NCBI RefSeq assembly: GCF_031143425.1 | Contig: NC_090446.1 | Coordinates: forward strand, 659,267,717 to 659,331,716 | Length of the DNA stretch: 64,000 nucleotides | DNA from: Pleurodeles waltl | Taxonomy: Eukaryota > Chordata > Amphibia > Caudata > Salamandridae | Reading direction: 5' to 3' | Shown: piece after piece, positions 44,470-55,449 of the stretch | Position numbering within the stretch: the first letter of the stretch is position 1 | Layout of the letters: each line of letters starts with the position of its first letter | Notes under the pieces: generated by a model | What the model was told of the DNA's origin: nothing | The model's database searches: none | The model's input: the letters and a program-made list of their open reading frames with translations, nothing else | Made by a program: the position numbers and the translations under genes

Positions 44470-45991
44470 TCATTTCTTGGCAGCGGTTCTGGCATCGTTC
44501 TCTGTCTTTGTCCTGGATCTCAGGGACCATTTGCGGGGTGGTTCTCCGTCTGCAGGGGGTGGGGTGCTGGTATGGGGGACCTTTGGCGGGCCGTCCTGTC
44601 CACTAGCGCCGGCGGAGGTGGTGGGCAGTTCATCGTCCATGCTAGTGTCAGGGGCCCCTTGTAGTGCCACAGTGTCCCTCCTGGTGTTGAGTACTTCCTT
44701 CAGCACCCCTACGATGGTGCCCTGGGTTGAGCTGATGGTTCTGAGTTCCTCCCTGAAGCCCATATACTGTTCCTCCTGCATGCGCTGGGTCTCCTGAAAC
44801 CTGGCCAGTACCGTTGCCATCGTCTCCTGGGAGTGGTGGTATGCTCCCATGATGGAGGAGAGGGCCTCTTGGAGAGTGGGTTCCCTTGGCCTGTCCTCCC
44901 CCTGTCGCACGGCAGCCCTCCCAGTTCCCCATGTGTTCCTGGGCCTAAGTCCCCTGGACCGTGTACCCACTGCCACTGCCCCCAGGTCCCTTTTGTTGTT
45001 GGGGTGGTGGGTTATCCTGGGTTCCCTGTAGTGGTGGACACACAGCAGATTGACGTGTCCTGGGGATGGAGGTATGGGCCCGCTGGGTGGGTGCTGTGCT
45101 GGTGTTTCCAGAGGGGGGAAGGTCTGTGGTGGCCTGTGCCTGTGTGAGGGGTACCGACTGTCCCGGGGTCCCTGATGGTCCGGGCTGGTCATCTAGGTCC
45201 AGTTGGACAGAGGTGCTGTCATCACTGTGGGCCTCTTCTGTTGGTGGTGTGGACATGTGTGGACCCCCCTGTCCGGTGACGTTGGGTAGGGGTCCTGCAG
45301 GGGTATAAAGGGATATTTGTTAAATCTGTGTGTGTAATGGTGTGCAATGGGTGGGTGACCGTGTACCCCAGTGCTAGCATTCCTGTTTGGGAGCTTGTGT
45401 GATGGTGGTTTAGGGGGGTGTATGGGTATGTGCAGTGGGCATGCTTTGGTGATGGGTGTCCATGCTTTGGTGTTGCATGCAGGCCTTGGTGTTGGGATGT
45501 GTGGTTTGGGAATTTGGGACATTTGTGAGGAGTTGGGGTGCTGGGGGTGAGGCTGGGGGTATGTGATAGCATGCAGGTAGGGTGGGGGATGTAATAGTAT
45601 AGCTTTGAATTACCAGAGTCCATTCCTCCACCTACTCCTGCGAGGCCCTCAGGATGCAGAATTGCCAAGACCTGCTCCTCCCATGTTGTTAGTTGTGGGG
45701 GAGGAGGTGGGGGTCCGCCGCCAGTACGCTGAACCGCCTGGTGGTGTCTTGAGACCACGGAACGCACCTTCCCCCGTAGGTTGTTCCACCTCTTCCTGAT
45801 TCCTCACGATTTCTTGGGTGCTGTCCCACTGCGTTGACCCTGTCCACTATTCTTCGCCATAGTTACATCTTCCTTGCCATTGAGGTGTGCTGCACCTGTG
45901 CTCCGAATAGCTGTGGCTCTACCCGGACGATTTCCTCCACCATGACCCTGAGCTCCTCCTCCGAGAACCTGGGTTGTCTTTGCTGTGCCAT
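44470..45991 (-). pseudogene. NAIF1-like Myb/SANT gene, two exons, copy B
   Basis: Exon 1 (45991-45614, donor CTG|GTAATT) starts M-A-Q-Q-R-Q-P-R-F-S-E-E-E-L-R-V-M-V-E-E-I-V and continues with R-R-I-V-D-R-V-N-A-V-G-Q-H-P-R and, after a frame change, S-R-H-H-Q-A-V-Q-R-T-G-G-G-P-P and W-E-E-Q-V-L-A-I-L-H-P-E-G-L. It contains a TAA before the second Myb helix. Exon 2 (45294-44470) has the acidic D-L-D-D-Q-P-G-P-S-G-T segment, a frame change near 44950, the helical L-Q-E-A-L-S-S-I-M-G-A-Y block and the basic tail R-S-R-T-K-T-E-N-D-A-R-T-A-A-K-K. The Myb/SANT type is that of NAIF1. Converges with HARBI1. Confidence 0.82.
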
Positions 45992-46593
45992 GGGGTGGTG
46001 TAGGTGATGTGTGGGGTGGAGTGTGTGGTGATAAGTGTGGTGATATGTGGTAGTGTGTTGTGTGAGGTGCGTGGAAGTTGTGTGGGTGATGGTGTTATGT
46101 GCCTGTGGATGCTCTTGTACTTGCTGGTGGTGTCTCTCTCTGGCCTACTTTCTGATTTTTTTGTCGTGGGGGTTTGTGGGTGATGTGGGTGTGTGTTTTA
46201 TATTGTAATGGGTGTGTGGGAGTGGTGTGTGTATGTGTCTCAGGTGTGTGTATTTTGAATTGTCCAATGTGGGGATGTTTTGTAGAAGTGTGTGTATTTT
46301 GAGCGCGGCGGTATGTAACGCCAATGGAATACTGCAGTGAAAGACCGCCGCGTGGATTCGTGTGTCGTGATAGTGTGGGCGTATTTCTGTTGGTGTGACG
46401 GTGTCGGTTTTGTTTTCGCCAGTCTATCACTGACCTTTGGTGTGGCGGACTTGTGTGGGTGTCTGAATTTTGGCGGATTCCGAGATGTGGGTCATAATAG
46501 CTGTGGCGGAATTCTGCGGCTGCGGCGGTGTGTTGGCAGTCTTCTGCACAGCGGTACGAGGCTTTTACCGCCAATGTTGTAATGACTGCCTAA

Positions 46594-48688
46594 GTCACTA
46601 GCCTAGTGTACCATGTGTGCCCAGGGCCCGTAAATAAATTGCTATTAGTCGGTAGCCCTGTAAACATGTCTCAGACCTGCCACTGCAGTGCCTGTGTGGG
46701 CAGTTTAATACTGCCATTTCGACCTGGCAAGTGCACCCACTTGCCAGCCCCAAACCTCCTCTTTTACTACATGCAAGTCACTGTTACAGTAGGCCCAAGG
46801 CAGCACCCTCGGCAGGGTGCAGTGTATTTAAAAGGTAGCACGTGTACTGGTGTGCTTTACATGTCCTGATAGTGAAATACTGCTAAATTCATTTTTCACT
46901 ATTGCAAGGACTATCTCTCCCATAGGGTAAGATGGGGATTGCCTTGAAATATCTTTAAGTGTAGTTTCCCATTGGGAGCGGATAAAGATGTGGAGTTTGG
47001 GGTCTTTGAACTCACAATTTAAAACTACAACTTTTGGTGAAGTTGGTTTTTGAATTGTAAGTTTGAAAATGCCACTTCTAGAAAATGTGCATTTTCTTGA
47101 TTAACCATTTTATGGCTCTGCCTGTCTCAGAATACACGTCTGGGTCAGGATGACAGTTGGGCTGTTTGTGCATTTACTATAGGCAGTCACACAAATGGAG
47201 CTGAGGTGTGCCCTGCATATCCTGATGGGTCTTCTTGATCAAAAGTGGTGAGAAGAACTGACACCTGCACCTGAATAGGGCTGTCCCTGTGCTCACACAA
47301 AGAAGTCTCCAACACACTGGAGTGTGTCTGTGACCAAGGCAGGGAAAGGCAGAGTCTTGTGTACCACAAAGACTTCTCTTTGATAATTGCCTACTTCAAT
47401 GACAGAAATGGGTATAACTACTGGACCTCTGACACCACAAAGGTAGAACACTTCTGGGCTGAGGACATTTTGCCAGAAAGAAAAGTTGCTGTAGGAGGGA
47501 CTGCCACTCTGCCTGTTGCTTTATTGTGCTGTCCTGCTGCTTCTGTCCAGGGAGTGAAAGGGCTGGACTTTTCTTTCTACATCCCTGCTTTCCAAGGTTC
47601 TCCAAGGGTATGAACTGAGCTTGACTCCTATTAAGAAGTCTCAGGGCCATCAAAGAGTTCACCTACCAGCGCCTGAGCTCTCTAGCTGAAAGTCCTGCTT
47701 GTCAAGTGATGCCAAATCCAGTTCCAGGGCCGTTGGAAGTGAGCACTGGTGCAACCAAGAAGAATCTAGGCATATCGACTCCAGAGCGACCTTCGAACCA
47801 GCGCCACTCTCCAACTCCACGTCTCTTCCTGCTCTGAAGCTGTGGTCACTTTGCAAAGGCCTCTACCTGCAACTCATGCCCAATCCTGCCGCAGCGCCTC
47901 TGTGATCCCCAAATACAGTGTCACTGACGTCAATTACTCTGTTGCAGCACGTGAGGCCCCATGGTGTGATTGCAACACCGCAAAGTCGACACCTCGCATC
48001 TTGACCTGATGGATTCATCAACCCAGCCTTGTGCAAAGGAACTGACACCTCACCACTGATGCCGCAACACCTCCCCTGCAACTGTAAGGAACCGACGCCT
48101 CACCTCCCCTGCCTATCAGTAAGGAACCAATGCCTCACCTTGCCAGTAGCTTTAAGGAACCGACGCCGCATCAGTTCCAGTGATGCCTCACCTCCCAGAC
48201 TCCTTGCAATATCTTTGTTTCCTCATCCTTTTCCAAGGTACTGTACCCAGGGTGGATGTGACTCAATAACTCCCTCATGAGTGGTGTCAGACTGTTGGAA
48301 GCAACACCGTCAAGAAGTTTGATAGCCCCAGTTGGAGCTATTGAATTTCTAAGTGCTATACTAAGATTTCATATTTGAAAATGTGTACCTTTACTTGTGT
48401 ATGTTAGGTTTATGTTGTTTTGGTCTTGTTGTACTCTGATAAATATTAGCAATTTTTCTAAACTAGTGTGGAGTACTTTTGTGTGTTTTAACTTTGTTAC
48501 TGCATGTGTGTGTGTGTAGAAATACTTTATACATTGCCTCTGAGATTAGCCTGACTGCTTGAGCCAAGCTACCAAGGAGGTGAGCAGTGGTTATCTTAGC
48601 TGTGTGGCTCCCTGGCCCTAACTAGAGTGAGGGTCCCCGCTTAGGAAGGGTGCTAATCACTGCCAACCAGAGACCCAGTTTCTAAACA
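46594..48688 (+). mobile_element. Unclassified long repeat, right part (possible LTR)
   Basis: Continues the repeat split by Harbinger copy B. It ends CCCAGTTTCTAAACA at 48688; the reverse strand begins TGTTTAGAAACTGGG, so TG...CA ends would fit an LTR. It includes a stretch of repeated AAGGAACCGACGCCTCACCT units at about 48030-48190 (steps of 30-45 bp). Short open frames have no known protein. No flanking duplication could be established because the left edge is uncertain. Confidence 0.45.
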
Positions 48689-49870
48689 CCAAGCCATAGA
48701 CTTAAATACATTTTGTGAACAATAAAGCTAAAGCACGTTTAATGGGAGTCAATGTCTGACATTAATCCACCAAAGGAAAACAGCATGAGGAAGGCTATGT
48801 CAAGTATTCTGAAGCTGTTGCGGCCATCCAATCCTTCTTCTTTATTGCCTATTGACTAATGTGGCATACAGATACACATTTCAAGGCTTCTCTTTGGTAT
48901 AATAACATTTTTTATATTATTACTTGTTTTTCACAGTACTTCATACTTCTCTTCTGCCATTTCAAAAAGCTATGAGAATCGAGATTTACTATTTCTGAAC
49001 TTAGTGGTACTTAATTTACTCAAATCAGAAGAATGGATGGCTAAATAGTTTGCATTCACTTTCTGAAAATGAGCCTTAACATTTTCAGCAAGTGCATTTC
49101 GAATACCTTCTGCTAGCCTGCCTAAACACTAAAACAATTCTGGAATTATATGATTGTGCGACACAGAACATTTTGTAGATACTTGGATACTTACATATAC
49201 TTCTTTTAAAACACATGTATCAACATCAATGCACCAAAACAACCCTCCTCGTTTCTTTTAGATGTTATCAAGAATACAGACTACAGCTCTATTTTAGATA
49301 TTATCCCGTCAAGTCCTCTAATCCTGGAAAGGAAAGATTTGCCCAGCAGTGCCCCAAAATTAATACGTTCTAGCCACAAATAGAAATGGCAGGAAACAAT
49401 AAAGGCTGATTTATTTAACAGCATAGACAAGGTCTGAAAATCTCCTTCTCCAATAACAATTTTGGAACTATGCAATGAAGAACAACATTTGACTAGATGA
49501 ACTATCCACCCTAATCTCCGCCCATGTCCTCATCATGCAAAAAGGGTCTAAATAAAAATTATTTTTCTTTCCTACTATTTCTTATTCAAAGATAGATCTT
49601 TTGCCACATCCTTCTCTCTTTTCTGATATCCTCTATCAAAATACCCCGTCTTCAGCTGACCTCCTTTTACCCTTCCAGCCACTGGTTTAGAACACCTTTT
49701 TCAAATATTCAAATAGCTTAGTTTCGTATGCTATTGATTATATTTGATGTAATGTTGATGTATTAATTTTCAATGTTTATCTAACTTTAGGACTTTTGCA
49801 TAACTAATTTACATTCTATCACTGACGGTGCAATGACCCTTACTTTCAGTGATGTCAACTTATAGTTCCA
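48689..49870. other. Unassigned AT-rich region
   Basis: No coding sequence or repeat recognised; AT-rich, with only short open frames. It borders the TTAA of the piggyBac-like element. Confidence 0.3.
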
Positions 49871-50936
49871 TTAACCCCTTCTCTGCCAGGCCTTTTCCCC
49901 CTCCTGTGCCAGGCCTTTTTTTGGCTATTTGGGGCAGTTTGCGCTTAGGCCCTCACAGCTTGTTGTCCACATAAGCTAGCCAAGCCAAATTTGCGTCCTT
50001 TTTTTTCCAACATCCTAGGCATTCTAGAGGTACCCAGACTTTGTGGGTTCCCCTGAAGGAGGCCAAGAAATTAGCCAAAATACAGTGAAAATGTGTTTTT
50101 TTTTCAAAAAAATGGGAAAAAGTGGCTGCAGAAGAAGGCTTGTGTTTTTTTCCCTGAAAATTGCATCAACAAAGGGTTTGCGGTGCTAAAATCACCAGCT
50201 TCCCAGCTTTCAGGAACAGGCAGACTTGAATCAGAAAACCCAATTTTTCAACACAAATTTGGCATTTTACTGGGACATACCCCATTTTTAAAATGTTTTG
50301 TGCTTTCAGCCTCCTTCCAGTCAGTGACAGAAATGGGCATGAAACCAATGCTGGATCCCAGAAACCTAAACATTTCTGAAAAGTAGACAAAATTCGGAAT
50401 TGAGCAAGGGGTAGATCCTACAAGGGTTTCCTACAGAAAATAACAACTGAAAAAGAAAAATATTGAAATTGAGGTGAAAAAAACAGCAATTTTTCTCTAC
50501 GTTTTACTCTGTAACTTTTTCCTGCAATGTCAGCTTTTTGAAAGCAATATACTGTTATGTCTGCTCGACTCTTCTGGTTGTGGGGATATATAGGGCTTGT
50601 AGGTTCATCAAGAACCCTAGGTGCCCAGAGCCAATAAATGAGCTGCACCCTGCAGTGGGTTTTCATTCTATACCGGGAATACAGCAATTCATTTGCTGAA
50701 ATATAAAGACTGAAAAATAGCTATCAAGAAAACCTTTGTATTTCCAAAATGGGCACAAGATAAGGTGTTGAGCAGCAGTGGAGCACATCTCTGAATTCCG
50801 GGGTGACCATACTAGCATGTGAATTACAGGGCATTTCTCAAATAGACGTCTTTTTTACACACTCTCTTATATTTGGAAGGAAAAAATGAAGAGAAAGACA
50901 AGGGGCAATAACACTTGTTTTGCTATTCTATGTTCC

Positions 50937-52620
50937 CCCAAGTCTCCCGATAAAAATGATACCTCACTTGTGTGGGTAGGCGTAGCGCCCGCGACCGGAA
51001 ATGCCCCAAAACACAACGTGGACACATCACATTTTTTGGACAGAAAACAGAGGTGTTTTTTGCAAAGTGCCTACCTGTAGGTTTTGGCCTCTAGCTCAGC
51101 CGGCACCTCAGAAACCTACCAAACCTGTGCATTTTTTAAAACTAGAGAGCTAGGGGAATCCAATATGGGGTGACTTGTGGGGCTCTGATCAGGTTCTGTT
51201 ACCCAGAATCCTTTGCAAACCTCAAAATTTGGATAAAAAAACACGTTTTCCTAAAATTTCGGTGACAGAAAGTTCTGGCATCTGAGAGGAGCCACAGATT
51301 TCCTTCCGCCCAGCATTCCCTTAAGTCTCCCGATAAAAATGATGCCTCACTTGTTTGGGTAGGCCTAGCGCCCGCGACAGGAAATGCCCCAAAACACAAC
51401 GTGGACACATCCCATTTATTTACAGAACACAGAGGTGATTTTTGCAAAGTGCCTACCTGTAGATTTTGGCCCCTAGCTCAGCCGGCACCTAGGGAAACCT
51501 ACCAAACCTGTGCATTTTTGAAAACTAGAGAGCTAGGGGAATCCAAGATGGGGTGACTTGTGGGGCTCCGACCACGTTCTTTTACCCAGAATCCTTTGCA
51601 AACCTCAAAATTTGGCTAAAAAAACACGCTTTCCTCAAATTTCGGTGACAGAAAGTACTGGAATCTGAGAGGAACCACAAATTTCCTTCCACCCAGCGTT
51701 CCCCCAAGTCTCCCGATAAAAATGATACCTCACTTGTGTGGGTAGGCCTAGTGCCCGTGACAGGAAATGCCCCAAAACACAACGTGGACACATCACATTT
51801 TTTTAAAGAAAACAGAGGTGTTTTTTGCAAAGTGCCTACCTGTAGATTTTGGCTCTAGCTCAGCCGGCACCTAGGGAAACCTACCAAACCTGTGCATTTT
51901 TTAAAACTAGAGACGTATAGGAATCCAAGATGGGGTGACTTGTGGGGCTCTGACCAGGTTCTGTTACCCAGAATCCTTTGCAAACCTCAAAATGTGGTTA
52001 AAAAAACATGTTTTCTCACATTTCGGTGACAGAAATTCTGGAATCTGAGAGTAGCCACAAGTTTCCTTCCATCCAGCCTTCCCCCAAGTCTCCAGATAAA
52101 AATAGTACCTCACTTGTGTGGGTAGGCCTAGCACCCACGAAAGGAAATGGCCCAAAACACAACGTGGACACATCACATTTCTTCACAGAAAACAATGCCT
52201 ACCTGTAGGTTTTGGACCTCTAGCTCAGCCAGCACCTAGGGAAACCTATCAAACCTGTGCATTTTTGAAAAGTAGAGACCTAGGGGAATCCAATATGGGG
52301 TGACTTTTGGGGCTCTGACCAGGTTCTGTTTCCCGGAATCCTTTGCAAACCTCAAAATTTGGCCAAAAAAACACTTTTTCCTCTCATTTCAGTGACAGAA
52401 AGTTCTGGAATCTGAGAGGAGCCATAAATGTCCTTCCACCCAGCATTCCCCCAAGTCTCCCGATAAAAATGGTACCTCTCTTGTGTGGGTATGCCTAGCG
52501 CCCACGAAAGGAAATGGCCCAAAACACAACGTGAACACATCACATTTCTTCACAGAAAACAGAGGTGTTTTTTGCAAAGTGCCTACCTGTGGATTTTGGC
52601 CTCTAGCTCAGCCGGCCCCA
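50937..52620 (+). repeat. About 380-bp tandem repeat, 4-5 units
   Basis: AAGTCTCCCGATAAAAATG starts units near 50940, 51323, 51706, 52087 and 52453, i.e. steps of about 383, 383, 381 and 366 bp. Each unit holds GTGGGTAGGC(C/G)TAGCGCCCG, AACACAACGTGGACACATC, TGCAAAGTGCCTACCTGTAG and GGGGTGACTTGTGGGGCTC. Open frames on the minus strand repeat with the unit but look accidental. Confidence 0.92.
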
Positions 52621-53125
52621 GGGGGGGCAGAAATGGCCTAAAATAAATTTGCCCCCGTTCCCCACCAACCCCTCCCCCGGGAGCAACCCTTGAGTGACAT
52701 TGGCACAAAAAAAATATCCCGGGTGCCCAGTGGTTTCTGCCCTCTTACGGGCAGATTGACCTCAAATCGTCCGATCTGCCCCCAAAGGGGGCAGAAATGG
52801 TCTAAATACAATTGGACCCCCTGGGGAGCGACCCTTGCCTAATGGGTCGCTCCCCATCTCTAAAAAAACAAACAAACCAAAAAAATATACACACAAAAAA
52901 AAATTGCCCTGGTGCCTAGAGGTTTCTGCCTCCCCGGGGGCAGATCGGCCTAATAACAGGCTGATCTGCCCCCGGGGGGCAGAAATGGCCTAAAATAAAT
53001 TCGTCACAGGGGGTGTGGGGGTGGAAGGGAAAGGGCTTCCCCTTCCATCCCTGCCTTGGGGGGGATGGGTGGGGAGCACATGGGGGGAGCGCTAGCGCTC
53101 CCCCCAGTTCCCGGGTGCAGGACGA
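52610..53125. repeat. Hairpin-rich tail of the piggyBac-like element
   Basis: Several inverted repeats built from GGGGGCAGAAATGG and its complement (for example about 52735-52800 and 52920-52990) and GGGAGCGACCC/GGGTCGCTCCC (52826-52855). They alternate with AT-rich spacers. The arrangement parallels 34806-35630, with different arm sequences. Confidence 0.75.
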
Positions 53126-53129
53126 GGTG

Positions 53130-53189
53130 ATCTCGTCCAAGGCACCCGGGAACCGGTGCCTTGGACGAGATAACCTCGTCCAAGGCACC
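53130..53189. repeat. Alternating hairpin at element end
   Basis: A 17-bp arm ATCTCGTCCAAGGCACC (53130-53146) is followed by its perfect complement GGTGCCTTGGACGAGAT (53155-53171), and then by a third copy of the first arm (53175-53189). The middle arm can therefore pair with either side. It lies 7 bp from the piggyBac-like right end. Confidence 0.92.
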
Positions 53190-53519
53190 GTAGGGGTTAA
53201 CAAGGTTGAACAGTCGTCATGTAAATACAATAGTTGGAGCAAATCAGGAATGTAGATAACTCAATAATTTACTGTCAACGAATCCTATAGCTGCACTGGC
53301 CCAGCACAAAGTTGAGTAGGTATTTCATGCATTTGCTGTGTCTGAACCTCATAAATATAATTCAGACTTTCTCTGAGTTAATGCATGAACTCTTGACTGA
53401 ACAAGTCAGAAGCAATTATCAATGATTGTCTCTCTATTTCCGACTTGTTTTTCTGCAGTTCATGCATTAAAACACAGAGAAATCTAGAAGTATATGTATC
53501 AACTTTCTCCACTGTAAAT

Positions 53520-54016
53520 CAGCAGCGGCTCGCTGGAGGTACAGGGGGCGGGCGGCACCCTCAGGGGTTGAGGGGGTAAAGACATTTTAATTAAAATAAT
53601 AATAATAATAATAAAAACTTACCTCCACACCACTCCTCTTCCATCCTGTAGGCAGGCACAGGCTCCAAGCCTGCCCTGCGCCAATCCTGATGCTGCTCAG
53701 AGCAGCGTCAGGATTGGCTGGGAGTGCCCAGCCAGGTGCTCCCAGGCAGACTGGGAGCCTGTGCAGGCTCTCTCCAGCCCGGCAACTGTGTTGCCGGGCT
53801 GGGGACAACCTTTTGTGGACTGCCGGCCAGATATACATGCAGAGTGAGGGGAGTGCACATTGCACTGCCCTCACTGCTCGTCACCCCTTGGCCCGCCCGT
53901 TTCACAAAGAAGGGACAATAAAATAAGTTAACTGTGAAAGGTTTGCACCTTCTGCTGCAGGCAGGCGGGGGTGGGGGCCGATGCTCCTTCGTCCAAACAG
54001 AAGAGCTGCCACTGAT
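53520..54016. mobile_element. hAT-type MITE, 497 bp, 8-bp TSD
   Basis: Ends CAGCAGCGGCTCG (53520) and, inward from the right, CAGTGGCAGCTCT (54016), both close to the common hAT end CAGTGGCGGCTCG. Flanking octamers CTGTAAAT and ATGTAAAT differ by one base, fitting the 8-bp duplication of hAT elements. It holds an (AAT)n tract at about 53595-53620 and GC-rich stem-like parts (CCAGCCCGGCAAC / GTTGCCGGGCTGG). No coding sequence. Confidence 0.85.
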
Positions 54017-54115
54017 GTAAATGCATAAAAAGAGGCATTCAGATCAGTGATGAGATTACATACCTTTTCATGATACAAACCCAAAGCATTCCGAAAAGTG
54101 GACAATCACCTCCAT

Positions 54116-54135
54116 GGCCCTCATTACGACTGCCC
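54116..54135 (+). mobile_element. Orphan Harbinger terminus
   Basis: GGCCCTCATTACGACTGCC, the Harbinger end, stands alone with no GGCGG-rich subterminal part and no opposite end nearby. It could be a truncated copy or an excision remnant. Confidence 0.5.
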
Positions 54136-55000
54136 TGGTATGTGACTATTAATGCACCTGTTGAAATACAACAATGACGTGCTCAGATTTTATCAAGCAT
54201 GATAATTATCACCATTCATGTTTTGCCCTTGAAACGCAGCATAAAATGCATGCTTTAATGCTTGTGACACAAACATCCACCTCTCTTTATTTACTAGGCA
54301 TTCTCCCCTTTAAATTCCAGTCAACAAGAACTGTCGAATTTTAACAGGGATGTAAACTTTATTACACCAGGTAATTACCAACTGTGATAAAAATCACAGC
54401 AATCATAATTAAGATCCCTGGGCAAATGGTGTTTGAATGCAGAGATCGCAAGTCAAGGGGCCACTGCATTGAGCGCCTAAATATTCTCAGTTTCAAAATG
54501 CAGTTCTGAGTAGAGATTAAGATAGAGGAGAGATAAGGGATCAAATTTCACATGCTAGCTTTGTTTAAATTTTTTAATAAAAGAAGTTGAAGCAAATGCA
54601 TCTTTGTTGCAAATCGCATTGAATAAGATTGTTTGATTGATTTGAACTAAAGCAGACAACACAAAGAAGAAAGGCCCTCATTATGTACATGGCGGTCCAT
54701 TCCACTCTGCCGGCGGTGGCGGTAGAAACCGCCAACAGAGGAGCGGGCCGGACCGCCAAATAAAGAAACAAACGAAATACAGGCATTCCACGGACCACCC
54801 ACTGCCAGGAGAGAAGTCCCGCCGACGACGGCAGAGTCTGCCCACAGGCAGTCGGAAAGGCCCAAATCCCCCATCAAATAATGAACCACAATCCCGCCGC
54901 CAGTTCCCGGGCGGGAACCACCGCCACACAAAGCCAGGCGGAAATGAACCAAATATAAGGAACCATGCACCGGAGTCCCACAGAACGCTCTGCGACAGCC

Positions 55001-55082
55001 ATGGATAGAGAGCTGCAGATCATGCCAGCCTGCTCCTTGCCATATACCTCCACAGCCGAGACCGCCAACGAAGACGACGACG
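55001..55082 (+). CDS. HARBI1: HARBI1-like nuclease, first exon (82 bp), copy C
   Basis: ATG at 55001, M-D-R-E-L-Q-I-M start, donor GACG|GTAAGTAC at 55082. One base shorter than in copies A and B, so the hydrophobic and basic parts are partly out of frame (the end reads acidic E-D-D-D-G in the ATG frame). Position, start context and splice site match the other copies, which supports it as the first HARBI1 exon. Confidence 0.55.
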
Positions 55083-55449
55083 GTAAGTACTGCAACCTAC
55101 GAAACAAGGGAGGAAAGGGCACAGTTACATACACACCTACACAACCCACCCTACAACGCCCCCCAACCCTTCACAGCACCACAAGTCATACACCCCACAG
55201 CAAGAGGTACTTACCCGACACAAGGCCAATTCAACAGTCTAAACAGGGCCAATGGCCAGTCCATGTCTCGACTATTGCAATGGGCCACAACGGCTCTAAC
55301 CTGACTCCCACAAGTGCATGGTACTCCACCTCATGGGGCACCATATGGACATTCAGGCACCTCACGGAAGGGGGGCAGGGGGTGGTGGGGGGGATTTTCA
55401 ATGGGGGTGGGCCTTTGACTTTCGTTTGGAAGGTGGAGGGGGGTGGGCT

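Larger units (their letters stand above)
39406..46590 (+). mobile_element. Harbinger copy B, three-gene DNA transposon, TSD TAA
   Basis: 7,185-bp element. It begins GGCCCTCATTACAAGCC and ends TTGTAATGACTGCC, with TAA at 39403-39405 and 46591-46593. HARBI1 exon 1 (plus), the MYPOP-like gene (minus), HARBI1 exons 2-3 (plus) and the NAIF1-like gene (minus) follow in that order. An internal deletion at about 43120-43150 removed MYPOP-like exons 1 and 2 and the N-terminal part of HARBI1 exon 2. The ends and duplication are clean, so it inserted intact or was deleted afterwards. It sits inside an older repeat. Confidence 0.92.
49875..53196 (+). mobile_element. Large piggyBac-like non-autonomous element, copy R, TTAA flanks
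   Basis: 3,322-bp element flanked by TTAA at 49871-49874 and 53197-53200. The left end reads CCCCTTCTCTGCC and the right end inward CCCCTACGGTGCC; 9 of 13 bases match, with the conserved form CCCCT-N4-TGCC. TTAA duplication and a 13-bp end beginning with CCC are hallmarks of piggyBac. It has no transposase. Inside are a unique ~1-kb part, about 4.5 units of a 380-bp tandem repeat and a hairpin-rich 3' tail. The copy at 31446-35642 has the same plan. Confidence 0.72.

Noticed and set aside
47359..47856. Short frames near 47400-47850 as exons of a host gene
   Set aside because: No domain or splice pattern; the sequence belongs to an apparently dispersed long repeat.
51199..52577. Repeated minus-strand frames starting M-Q-K-T/S-P-L in the 380-bp repeat as a protein family
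   Set aside because: They recur only because the DNA repeat recurs, differ by frameshifts between units, and have no recognisable domain.
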